Assembly: GCA_903887775.1 (NCBI GenBank)
Contig: CAISRB010000016.1
Coordinates: forward strand, 62,001 to 126,000
Length of the DNA: 64,000 nt
Origin: an uncultured Bacteroidales bacterium
GTDB taxonomy: Bacteria; Bacteroidota; Bacteroidia; Bacteroidales; FEN-979
Reading direction: 5' to 3'
In this document: piece by piece, positions 33,764-42,029 of the stretch
Layout of the letters: the number at the start of each line of letters is the position of its first letter
How positions within the stretch are numbered: the stretch's first letter is position 1
Translations under genes and position numbers: made by a program
Notes under the pieces: model-generated
Told to the model about the DNA's origin: nothing
What the model saw: only the letters and a program-made list of their open reading frames with translations
Database searches by the model: none

Positions 33764-35073
33764 TGAAAACAAAACTTATTCTTTCGGTTTTTTTGTTGAG
33801 CGCTTTGTTCCTTGACGGGCAAACCCTCTACATGACATTCACCGCATCCGGAGCAGCCAATGCAGTGGACAGCGTGAAAGCCACCAATCTCAGGACAAAT
33901 GAGAATGTTACCCTGCCGGGCAGCGACACCCTGGTACTTAATGTGAACGATGGTATTGCAGACCCGGGTAAAACGAATCAGAACGGAAGTATCTTCCCCA
34001 ACCCGTTTTCGGGCATATCAAGCTTTGTCACCAATTTACCCGAAGCCCAGGATGTTGAAGTGGATGTATATAACCTTTCAGGACAAAAAATTGCCCATAC
34101 CCAGGCCAGGGCCGGGGCAGGTTCTGCAGAATTCTCCCTCTTCCTTTCAAAAACAGGGGTTTATCTGGTTAGTCTTACGACAAGCCGTGGAAGATCAGGG
34201 TTTAAGGCTGTTTGCACTGAAACTTCAGGCGGGGCCGACCGGGTTGTATACCTTGGGGCCGGCTCTGCTTCAAAAAGCACAGCTTTAAAGGGGATTCAAA
34301 CCTACAATCTTGGATATAAGATCGGGGATGTTTTACTTTACAGATGCAGAGGCGGTAATTATATCACGATCCTTACCGATTCACCCACAGCTTCAAAGAA
34401 ATATATCGTTGAATTTGTTCTTTGCAGGGACAGTGACGGAAAGAATTATGCCGTGGTTAAAATAGGGAACCAGTGGTGGATGGCCGAAAACCTTGCCTGG
34501 TTGCCGTCAGTAAAGCCCGCGTCAAAGGGATCCGACTCCCTGAAGTTTTATTATGTGTACGGCTACGAAGACAGTATTGTTGCCGCAGCAAAAAACACTG
34601 AAAACTACAAGCGTTACGGCGTGCTTTATAACTGGCCGGCTGCGATAAATGCACCGGGCAAAAAATCATCAGCCCTGAAAAGTGTTCAGGACGTTTGTCC
34701 CGGCGGTTGGCATTTGCCTTATGATGAGGATTGGAAAATGCTTGAAACCACCCTTGGTATGGATCAGCATCAAGCCGACTCGGTGTTTTTAAGGAATTCA
34801 GGAGAAGTAGGGAAAAAGCTGAAGTCCACACTCGGCTGGACCAACGACACCAATTGCAGCAACTCCAGCGGGTTCACAGTCTTACCGGGCGGGTACAGGA
34901 ATACTCACGGCAGTTTTCAAAGCCTGCTCAGGAATGCCCTGTACTGGACAGCTACCCAAATAGACACTCTTGCAATATACCGCGGCATCAACGACCAGGA
35001 CACAGGCGTATACAGGTTCACAACGTTTAGAAGCCACGGTCTTTCGGTGCGCTGTATCAAAGATCCGTATTAA
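33763..35073 (+). CDS. FISUMP-domain protein with internal sorting-domain-like module
   Basis: 436 residues. After a signal peptide (1-19), residues about 72-150 look like a T9SS type A module (GSIFPNPFSGISSFVTNLPE ... SKTGVYLVSLTTSRGRSGFK), but in the middle of the protein. A 'GYKIGDVLLYRCRGGNYITI' linker follows, then a C-terminal FISUMP domain (NYAVVKIGNQWWMAENLAWL, YGVLYNWPAAINAPG, VCPGGWHLPYDEDWKMLE, GFTVLPGGYRN, GLSVRCIKDPY). It is coupled to the Tat-exported MBL hydrolase upstream (one-base overlap). A surface adhesion or structural role is likely; function unknown. Confidence 0.85.
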   Translation: MKTKLILSVFLLSALFLDGQTLYMTFTASGAANAVDSVKATNLRTNENVTLPGSDTLVLNVNDGIADPGKTNQNGSIFPNPFSGISSFVTNLPEAQDVEVDVYNLSGQKIAHTQARAGAGSAEFSLFLSKTGVYLVSLTTSRGRSGFKAVCTETSGGADRVVYLGAGSASKSTALKGIQTYNLGYKIGDVLLYRCRGGNYITILTDSPTASKKYIVEFVLCRDSDGKNYAVVKIGNQWWMAENLAWLPSVKPASKGSDSLKFYYVYGYEDSIVAAAKNTENYKRYGVLYNWPAAINAPGKKSSALKSVQDVCPGGWHLPYDEDWKMLETTLGMDQHQADSVFLRNSGEVGKKLKSTLGWTNDTNCSNSSGFTVLPGGYRNTHGSFQSLLRNALYWTATQIDTLAIYRGINDQDTGVYRFTTFRSHGLSVRCIKDPY

Positions 35074-35092
35074 TCAATCGGGCTGATCCTCA

Positions 35093-36496
35093 TCAATCAA
35101 CTTTGCATTTGACCAGTTTCCAGTTCCCACTGCCACCACTGTCCTTGCAGAGAAAAAATGCTTCGCCTTTGTATACCTTGATCTTTTCGGGGAAAAGGAA
35201 GGGCAGGATGGTACCGGCACTGAGGTTCTCGGTCAGGGGATCGATTTTTTGAATTTTCACCATTCCGTTCTTCAGGAAGATGGTATAGAGGGTATGTGCA
35301 GATCCGTCGGTCAGTATCTTTGTTCCCCACCTCCAGCCTGAACTTTCTGAATGGTTTCTCTTTTTCTCAGGATCATTCGAAGGGTGATCTTTATGAAAAC
35401 TGATCGGAACGGTCCTGATACTCTTGCCGTCAGGATCGAGGATCTCGAGCAGATCGTTGCCGAAATTGAAAAATGCGATGCTTTGATCACTGAGTTTAAT
35501 CAGCGGAAAGATCATGTTGAAATATTCAAATTTGTGAGCCCTCAATTCATTTTTGCCGTAGCCTCCCCCTTCATCGCCTGGAATTGAAAAATCAAACTCT
35601 GACGGACTTCCGATTTCACCCGAATCAAGGGCATTTTCAGCGCCTGTAAAGCCATTCCATCCAAGATAAAACCTTTGATCGTCAAAATATTCGAAGATCT
35701 TTTTTTCGTACAGGCAGATTTTAATAAACTGCTTCCCTTTACCCTTGCTGTAATATCCTATCATGGTCCCGAATCCGTTTGCCGTTTTTTCCTGGAAGTA
35801 GAGGCGGCCGGAGATGCGGAACAGGAATGGCCCGACGACCTTTTCCAATGAATCAACGGGCGTCGGATACAGGAAGTCGAACCGGTGACTATCTGTATCG
35901 TAATAACATTGCCAGGCATAACCTGCTTTTGAATAATAATGCACGTTGTCAAGGAAATCCTTATACAGCCTGCCCGGAGGGAGCTCTGGTGGAATTGCGG
36001 CAGCAAGGGTGTCACCGCTACGGCCCAGCAATACGAACTCAGACTGCTTCAATACGTTTCGAAACACAAGCAATGCGACATTGTCATCCATCAGCTCATA
36101 ATCGAGAACAGAATACGATTTGTCCTCATATAAAATGGAATGCTTCGCTGAAGATATTTCAACTTCCTTCAGATTGTATGCCGCTGGTCTCATTACTAAT
36201 TCAAGCGGTTTGCCCGGAATATGCAGGATGACATATCTGGCCTTTTCATAACCAATGCAGCTGATAATGATTGTGGATGGCAGTTTCGGAAGCTGGAGAT
36301 CGAATCTGCCGGACCTGTCGGTCGAGGTTCCGAGCCTTGTGCCGTAAACACTGATATTGGCTTCGGGAACGGGCTTCGAGTCAAGTTCATTTCTTACTGT
36401 TCCTTTGATCTGTATGGCTTGAGCAAGGCTGGATTGATGCAGGAATAGAAGGATGATTATTGCAAAAGACATCCCTTTATGCATAATTTTTATCAT
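35093..36496 (-). CDS. Exported protein with carboxypeptidase-regulatory-like domain
   Basis: 467 residues. Signal peptide about 1-25 (SSLAQA; ATG at 36484 is an alternative start). Residues about 26-110 are a CarboxypepD_reg-like beta-sandwich (IQIKGTVRNELDSKPVPEAN, ISVYGTRLGTSTDRSGRFDL, IISCIGYEKARYVI), the domain that also begins SusC-type receptors. The remaining part is beta-rich and reads like an outer-surface propeller; no enzyme motif is seen. There is no TonB-receptor barrel, so it is not a SusC protein. It converges with the FISUMP gene (20 bp apart). Confidence 0.7.
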   Translation of the reverse strand: MIKIMHKGMSFAIIILLFLHQSSLAQAIQIKGTVRNELDSKPVPEANISVYGTRLGTSTDRSGRFDLQLPKLPSTIIISCIGYEKARYVILHIPGKPLELVMRPAAYNLKEVEISSAKHSILYEDKSYSVLDYELMDDNVALLVFRNVLKQSEFVLLGRSGDTLAAAIPPELPPGRLYKDFLDNVHYYSKAGYAWQCYYDTDSHRFDFLYPTPVDSLEKVVGPFLFRISGRLYFQEKTANGFGTMIGYYSKGKGKQFIKICLYEKKIFEYFDDQRFYLGWNGFTGAENALDSGEIGSPSEFDFSIPGDEGGGYGKNELRAHKFEYFNMIFPLIKLSDQSIAFFNFGNDLLEILDPDGKSIRTVPISFHKDHPSNDPEKKRNHSESSGWRWGTKILTDGSAHTLYTIFLKNGMVKIQKIDPLTENLSAGTILPFLFPEKIKVYKGEAFFLCKDSGGSGNWKLVKCKVD

Positions 36497-36530
36497 AATG
36501 CCAAGTTATCAATTCCTTTTTATTTTCAGA

Positions 36531-37469
36531 CTATAACCTGCTTTTTCTCGGGCCAAATGGAAAAAACCGCGGAACTGTTTTCTGATAATCTGAATATTCC
36601 GGATATTTCCCGGCGCTGATCTCCTCGCTGAAACTTGAACTGCCCTGGAAAAGCACGATCAGGAGCAGGCAACCGGCAATACTCCAGTTAAACCATTGTG
36701 AGCTTGCTGCCACGCTGAAAAGGTAAAAACAAACCCAGATGGATTGTTCAGCAAAGTAGTTGGGGTGGCGGCTATAGGCCCACAGTCCTTTATCGAGAAA
36801 TCCCTTTTTATAGTCAGCAGTAAGTTCTTCTCCTGCTTTTATCTTTGCCCATTTGTTACTTTGAAAATTCCACTGCTGGATGTCGGCTGTGGTTTCATAG
36901 ATGATGAAAAAGAACATCAGCGCTGCCACGATATAATCGAAAATACCTATGGATGTGTTAATATTCTGAAGAGCGATAATTGTCGGCAGGGTGAAAAGCA
37001 GAATGAGCACGAGCTGGTAGCCCGAAATGAAGAACAGGTTGAACAAGGTCCATTTCCAGCGGGGGGTGAACTCGGGTTTCTGACGCAGGACAAGCCAGCG
37101 GTAGTCTTCCTCGCCGGCCCAGAAACGCCAGCTGTAAGCTCCTTTCATGGCAAAATTAATGGTCAGCCTCAGGCCCCAAAGGCTTACCAGGGTGCTCATC
37201 AGGACAAGCCTTGGTGCAAAATCTCCGTATGCAGCTACGATCCAGGCATAGCCTATTGGCAGGAGGCTCCAGAGCTTATCCACCTGGCTGTTGTTGTTTG
37301 TAAGTTCACCAAGTATGAACGAGTAAGCGATAACGATGGCGGCAATGATGAGGAGAGTATGCAAAGCTTTCCACTCCAATGGTCCCAAAGCTGTGCCGAA
37401 GAAGTAGCTGAACACAGGAACTGCCAGCAAGGTAATTCCCAGTAAAATTGCGGTTGTTATGATTTTCAT
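36531..37469 (-). CDS. DUF1295 / steroid 5-alpha-reductase-like membrane protein
   Basis: 312 residues from ATG 37469 (MKIITTAILLG); the longer frame to 37550 would overlap clpB and is rejected. Several membrane helices are followed by the DUF1295 signature near the C-terminus: 'KKGFLDKGLWAYSRHPNYFA' then 'EQSIWVCFYLFSVAA' and 'FPFGPRKSRL'. These motifs resemble the NADPH-binding end of steroid reductases and isoprenylcysteine methyltransferases. Its substrate is unknown, probably a lipid. It is 43 bp downstream of clpB. Confidence 0.88.
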   Translation of the reverse strand: MKIITTAILLGITLLAVPVFSYFFGTALGPLEWKALHTLLIIAAIVIAYSFILGELTNNNSQVDKLWSLLPIGYAWIVAAYGDFAPRLVLMSTLVSLWGLRLTINFAMKGAYSWRFWAGEEDYRWLVLRQKPEFTPRWKWTLFNLFFISGYQLVLILLFTLPTIIALQNINTSIGIFDYIVAALMFFFIIYETTADIQQWNFQSNKWAKIKAGEELTADYKKGFLDKGLWAYSRHPNYFAEQSIWVCFYLFSVAASSQWFNWSIAGCLLLIVLFQGSSSFSEEISAGKYPEYSDYQKTVPRFFPFGPRKSRL

Positions 37470-37512
37470 GCGCCTGAAATTCTTTTGTTGAAAAAGGTCG
37501 CAAGATACTTCA

Positions 37513-40104
37513 TTATTCGTTACGGAAGATGAGTTTGCCATTCTTTGCATCGAGCAGGATCATGGCATCTTTATCCACCTTTCCCGAAAGTATCATTTTT
37601 GACAACTCGTTCAGCACTTCACGCTGGATCACCCGTTTGATAGGGCGTGCACCGTACTGGGGATCGTAGCCCAGCGTAGCAATAAGGTCAATCGCTTTAC
37701 TGCTCACGCTGAGGCGGATGTCATTCTTATCGAGCATCTTCTCAACCTGTCTGAGTTGCAGCTCAACCACCTTGCTGATCTGCTCCTTTGTGAGGGGCTC
37801 GAACATAATGATCTCGTCAACCCGGTTAAGGAACTCAGGCCTGATGCTTTTCTTCAGCAGGTCGAACACCTGATCGCGGGTGCGGTTAAGAAGTTCATCC
37901 CTGTTCCTGTCGTTTACTTTTTCGAGGTTCTCCTGGATAATGTGGGAACCAATGTTTGAAGTCATGATGATAATAGTATTCTTGAAATCGACAGTGCGTC
38001 CCTTGTTATCTGTCAGGCGGCCGTCATCGAGCACCTGCAGGAGGATGTTAAACACATCGGGATGGGCTTTCTCGATCTCGTCAAAAAGGACTACGCTGTA
38101 TGGTTTGCGGCGGACGGCCTCCGTGAGCTGTCCGCTTTCTTCATAACCTACATAGCCCGGGGGTGCGCCGACAAGTCTTGAAACGGTATGCCTTTCCTGG
38201 TATTCGCTCATGTCGATCCTCACCATGCTGTTCTCGTTGTTGAACAGCATCTCGGCCAGGGCCTTTGCAAGCTCGGTCTTGCCAACGCCGGTGGTTCCAA
38301 GGAAAATGAAAGAGCCTATGGGGCGCCTGGTATCCTGTAATCCTGCACGGCTTCGCCGGATGGCATCGCTCACAGCGGCAATCGCCTGTTCCTGACCCAC
38401 GACGCGCATATGTAATTCGGTCTCAAGGTTGAGTAACTTCTGGCGTTCGCTCTGAAGCATCCGGCTCACAGGGATACCTGTCCAGCGTGATACGATATCG
38501 GCAATCTCCTCTGCGCCTATCTCTTCGTTCACCATAGGGGAATCTTTCTGGATCTCCTGAAGCCTGGCCTTAAACTGTTCAATCTCTTTTTCGGCCTGGG
38601 GGATCTTTCCATACCTAATTTCGGCAACAAGTCCCAGGTTCCCGCTGCGATTGGCCTGTTCGGCCTCCAGCTTAAGGTTCTCGATCTCCTTTTTACTGGT
38701 CTGTATATGATCGGCAATCTCTTTCTCGGCCTGCCACTTCGAACGGAGCTGGTTGCGCTCATCACTGAGATTAGCAATCTCTTCACTCAGGCTTTTAAGC
38801 CTGGAAGCATCGTTTTCACGTTTGATGGCTTCGCGTTCGATCTCTAACTGGCGGATCTTACGCTCTATAATTTCAAGTTCTTCGGGCAATGAATTTATCT
38901 CAAGCCTGAGTTTTGATGCAGCTTCGTCGATGAGGTCAATCGCTTTATCGGGGAGGAAGCGTTCACTGATATATCTCTGTGAGAGCTCAACGGCAGCTAT
39001 GATGGCTTCATCCTTGATCCTTACCTTATGATGGGATTCGTATTTCTCTTTAAGCCCTCTCAAAATCGAGATGGCATCGAGTGTCGAAGGTTCGTCCACA
39101 ATTACAGGCTGGAACCTGCGCTCAAGAGCTTTGTCTTTCTCAAAATATTTCTGAAATTCCTTGAGCGTTGTAGCGCCGATAGCTCTTAATTCACCCCTGG
39201 CCAGCGCGGGTTTTAAAATATTGGCTGCATCCATGGCTCCTTCGGTTGCGCCAGCTCCCACTAAAGTATGGATCTCGTCGATGAAGAGAATGATCTCCCC
39301 GTTGGCATTGATGACTTCTTTGACCACCGATTTCAGCCTCTCTTCGAATTCTCCCCTGTACTTAGCCCCGGCCATCAGTGAGCCCATATCGAGTGAAAAG
39401 ATCTGCTTGCTCTTCAGGTTCTCAGGTACATCCCCGTCAATGATGCGATGCGCCAGTCCTTCGGCAATCGCTGTCTTGCCAACGCCCGGTTCGCCTATAA
39501 GTATAGGGTTGTTCTTCGTTCGCCTGGATAATATCTGCAATATTCGGCGGATCTCCTCGTCCCGTCCAATAACGGGGTCCAGCTTTCCGTCCCTGGCCAG
39601 TTCATTGAGGTTGCGGGCGTAGCGGTTCAGCGCATTGTAGTTTTCCTCAGCATTCTGGCTGTTCACCGTGCTTCCTTGTCTTAATTGCCTGATGGCCGAT
39701 TTGAGCTCTTTTTCAGTAACACCCGAGTCTTTCAGCAGCCTGGATGTGGCATCTCCGGCTAACAGTATCCCCAGCAGCATATGCTCAATCGAAACGAATT
39801 CATCCTTCATCTCCTGCATCATGGCCGTGGCCTTCTGCAATGCCTTGTTGGCATCATTTGACAGGTATATCTCTCCCCCGCTGACTTTGGGATGTGATTC
39901 AACCATCTTGTCCAGGGCTTTCGTTAAAATGCCTGAATTGACATTGAGCTTTTTGAACAGCCAGGGTAAAACATTCTCATCTATATTAAACATTGCCTTG
40001 AGAAGATGATCTGTTTCGATTGCCGGACTTTGCAGCGCATTGGCGATTTCCTGGGCCTTTTGCACAGCTTCCTGGGCTTTTAATGTGAAATTGTTAAAGT
40101 TCAT
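37513..40104 (-). CDS. clpB: ATP-dependent disaggregase ClpB
   Basis: 863 residues, normal for ClpB. In order: Clp N-domain pair (1-145), AAA-1 with Walker A 'GEPGVGKTAIAEG' and Walker B 'IILFIDEIHTLVGAG', the coiled-coil middle domain (about 390-520, ERKIRQLEIEREAIKREND), and AAA-2 with 'GTTGVGKTELAKAL' and 'VVLFDEIEKAHPD'. ClpB with DnaK threads and rescues aggregated proteins after heat stress. A strong ribosome binding site (AAAAGGAG) precedes the ATG. Immediately upstream lies a heptamer repeat pair (40131-40200) that would be in or near its leader. Confidence 0.98.
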   Translation of the reverse strand: MNFNNFTLKAQEAVQKAQEIANALQSPAIETDHLLKAMFNIDENVLPWLFKKLNVNSGILTKALDKMVESHPKVSGGEIYLSNDANKALQKATAMMQEMKDEFVSIEHMLLGILLAGDATSRLLKDSGVTEKELKSAIRQLRQGSTVNSQNAEENYNALNRYARNLNELARDGKLDPVIGRDEEIRRILQILSRRTKNNPILIGEPGVGKTAIAEGLAHRIIDGDVPENLKSKQIFSLDMGSLMAGAKYRGEFEERLKSVVKEVINANGEIILFIDEIHTLVGAGATEGAMDAANILKPALARGELRAIGATTLKEFQKYFEKDKALERRFQPVIVDEPSTLDAISILRGLKEKYESHHKVRIKDEAIIAAVELSQRYISERFLPDKAIDLIDEAASKLRLEINSLPEELEIIERKIRQLEIEREAIKRENDASRLKSLSEEIANLSDERNQLRSKWQAEKEIADHIQTSKKEIENLKLEAEQANRSGNLGLVAEIRYGKIPQAEKEIEQFKARLQEIQKDSPMVNEEIGAEEIADIVSRWTGIPVSRMLQSERQKLLNLETELHMRVVGQEQAIAAVSDAIRRSRAGLQDTRRPIGSFIFLGTTGVGKTELAKALAEMLFNNENSMVRIDMSEYQERHTVSRLVGAPPGYVGYEESGQLTEAVRRKPYSVVLFDEIEKAHPDVFNILLQVLDDGRLTDNKGRTVDFKNTIIIMTSNIGSHIIQENLEKVNDRNRDELLNRTRDQVFDLLKKSIRPEFLNRVDEIIMFEPLTKEQISKVVELQLRQVEKMLDKNDIRLSVSSKAIDLIATLGYDPQYGARPIKRVIQREVLNELSKMILSGKVDKDAMILLDAKNGKLIFRNE

Positions 40105-40130
40105 AGTTTGTTTCTCCTTTTAAAACAAAA

Positions 40131-40200
40131 AGCGAGAGGCGAAATACGAAACTTTAATGAGGCTTTTTTTTCGCTTTTCGCTTTTCACTTTTCACTTTTT
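40131..40200. repeat. Heptamer repeats in inverted arrangement upstream of clpB
   Basis: Degenerate purine units (AGCGAGA, GGCGAAA, TACGAAA) at 40131-40152 face pyrimidine units (CGCTTTT twice, CACTTTT twice) at 40172-40200. They are complementary, allowing a stem around an 18-base loop. This is the first of the ARARGCG-type arrays seen in the window; none occurs left of it. Confidence 0.7.
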
Positions 40201-40312
40201 CCTTCAAACCCCTTGCCATATCTCAAAATCTGCATATTTGTCAGAAAAGTAAGAAAAAATCCTGCCAGTTTCTCAGGAATTGTTAATTTTGTAACAGTTA
40301 TTTTAACAGGCC

Positions 40313-40678
40313 TTGCACCATCGAAGGACATTGGTATTAGGAGCGAGCACAAACCCCGAAAGGTACTCGTATCTTGCAGTCAAAAAGCTGCTTAAGTATG
40401 AATTCCCTGTATGTGCCGTTGGACTCAGGGAAGGAGAGGTCGATGGAGTGAAAATCAATCCTCCAGGAACTTCCTTCGAGAACATCCACACGGTGACAAT
40501 GTACGTAGGGGCAAAAAACCAGCAGTCATATTATGAGTATGTCATCAGTCTGGCTCCAAAACGTGTTATCTTCAACCCCGGTACTCAAAATGTCGAATTT
40601 GAGAAGAAACTTCGCGATGCCGGTATTCATGTAACCCACGCCTGCACCCTCATCATGCTATCCAACCATCTCTTTTAG
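40313..40678 (+). CDS. CoA-binding (Rossmann) domain protein
   Basis: 121 residues of the YccU/CoA_binding_2 type: 'TLVLGASTNPERYSYLAVKK', 'YEFPVCAVGLREGEVDGVKI', 'APKRVIFNPGTQNVEFEKKL', ending 'THACTLIMLSNHLF'. The fold binds a nucleotide cofactor; its role is unknown. There is no ATG: an in-frame TAA stands at 40304-40306, and the only sensible start is TTG at 40313, giving LHHRRTLVLGAS in place of the usual MKKTLVLGAS. It lies between heptamer arrays. Confidence 0.8.
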   Translation: MHHRRTLVLGASTNPERYSYLAVKKLLKYEFPVCAVGLREGEVDGVKINPPGTSFENIHTVTMYVGAKNQQSYYEYVISLAPKRVIFNPGTQNVEFEKKLRDAGIHVTHACTLIMLSNHLF

Positions 40679-40704
40679 GAATTATTACAATTTCACTATC
40701 TCGC

Positions 40705-40763
40705 TATTTACTCGCACCAATTGCTTATTTCATTTGTGTGCTCGTTAAGGCTGCGCCGAACGC
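40705..40763 (-). repeat. 59-bp dispersed element, copy B
   Basis: Read on the minus strand (GCGTTCGGCGCAGCC onward to GGTGCGAGTAAATA) this matches the element at 59106-59164 at 52 of 59 positions without gaps. In both copies a GCGAAAA-type array lies directly before it in the same orientation. Neither copy codes for a recognisable protein. Confidence 0.8.
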
Positions 40764-40795
40764 TATTTCGCTTTTCGCATTTCGCATTTCGCAAC
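40760..40795 (-). repeat. Heptamer array (GCGAAAT/GCGAAAA units)
   Basis: On the minus strand five units of the GCGAAAN type (GCGAAAT, GCGAAAT, GCGAAAA, GCGAAAT plus a partial). It runs into the 59-bp dispersed element. Noncoding, upstream of the T9SS type B protein gene. Confidence 0.75.
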
Positions 40796-40863
40796 TAAAT
40801 GTCCGTAATATTTCCTCGGATTTTCCGTTATTTTCTTAACTTAGCTGCCGATTTCTGATACGG

Positions 40864-41994
40864 ATGAAACGTCTCATTATACTTTTCTTTTTATTTGCCT
40901 CCGTCACTTCTTTAGCACAGCTCAAAGTCACTGTAACACCTACGGGCACGTATACCTGGTGTTATAAGGATAGTGTGGGCTATACGGCAAAAATTACGGG
41001 GACGGACACATCGGGTGTGAGTTACCAATGGCAGAAAAACGGGTTAGATATTTTCGGGGCTGATTCAGCTTTACTGTATTTTTCTGTTGCGAAACTTTCC
41101 GATACCGGAGAATACCGCTGCATTGCAAGCAAATGGGCCATGGTGGATACCAGCAACATCGTGATCCTGAAGATGCATCCGGCCATGAAATTCGATACCC
41201 TGAGACGATACAATGCACTTGCCTGTCCGCTTCAGTGCAAGGGACAATTCAAGGCGCAGGTCTCGGGCGGGACTCCCAATGTAACTTACCCGCCTTACTA
41301 TTATAACTGGCATGGAGGCCATTCCCAGGATACCCTATGTTTCGGGCTTTGCCCGGGGAAACACCGGCTTTCGGTGACTGATTCGCTGGGTTGCACAATC
41401 GACTCGAACTATTTCGTAGATGTTTTGAAAGCCCCGAAAGTAAGATATACCATTCTTCCTTCAGATACAATTTATCTCACAAATCCAACAGCAACCCTGC
41501 AGTTTAACGATTCATCCAGGCAGTTTATTGACAGCTGGAAATGGTATATGTATTTTAACGTCGACAGCACGGTAACAACTTCAAATGTAAACCCGGTCAC
41601 ATATATATACGACCGCAGCGGCCCTATGCTTACGATGATGAGGTTCAGGGATAATAACGGTTGCGATACCACTTTGCAGGATACCCTGACTGTCAAGATC
41701 ATCAATTTGTTTATTCCTAATGTGATGACGTCCAATACGCCCAATGACAAGCTCACATTCAAGGAAACTATCTCTGACAAGAATTATACGGATATTATTC
41801 TGAGCGATGTTTACCTCAGCAATGAATTATGGATCTATGACCGATGGGGCAGGAGGATTTACCATACAATCAATTATGTGAACAGCACCTGGGATGATGC
41901 AAAGCTTCCCGACGGGACCTACTATTATGTTTTCAAGGGTCACGGCCTCTACGGGGATGATATGCACCATGGGTCAATCACGATACTGAAGTAA
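40864..41994 (+). CDS. Ig-like surface protein with gliding-type (T9SS type B) C-terminal domain
   Basis: 376 residues: signal peptide (1-18, ends SLAQ), an Ig-like domain (about 20-100: VSYQWQKNGLDIFGADSALL, SDTGEYRCIASKW), a cysteine-containing SprB-like stretch (PPYYYNWHGGHSQDTLCFGL, CPGKHRLSVTDSLGCTI), a PKD-like part, and a CHU_C/type B sorting domain from about residue 280 (LFIPNVMTSNTPNDKLTF, LWIYDRWGRRIYHT, DGTYYYVFKGHGLYG, HHGSITILK). It would be exported by the T9SS and displayed on the surface, probably as an adhesin. Confidence 0.88.
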   Translation: MKRLIILFFLFASVTSLAQLKVTVTPTGTYTWCYKDSVGYTAKITGTDTSGVSYQWQKNGLDIFGADSALLYFSVAKLSDTGEYRCIASKWAMVDTSNIVILKMHPAMKFDTLRRYNALACPLQCKGQFKAQVSGGTPNVTYPPYYYNWHGGHSQDTLCFGLCPGKHRLSVTDSLGCTIDSNYFVDVLKAPKVRYTILPSDTIYLTNPTATLQFNDSSRQFIDSWKWYMYFNVDSTVTTSNVNPVTYIYDRSGPMLTMMRFRDNNGCDTTLQDTLTVKIINLFIPNVMTSNTPNDKLTFKETISDKNYTDIILSDVYLSNELWIYDRWGRRIYHTINYVNSTWDDAKLPDGTYYYVFKGHGLYGDDMHHGSITILK

Positions 41995-42029
41995 ATGGCG
42001 TTCGCAAGAAGCCCCGGGGTCATCAGCGA

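Noticed and set aside
37470..37550. 27-codon extension of the DUF1295 gene
   Set aside because: It would overlap the end of clpB and precedes the natural membrane-protein start at 37469.
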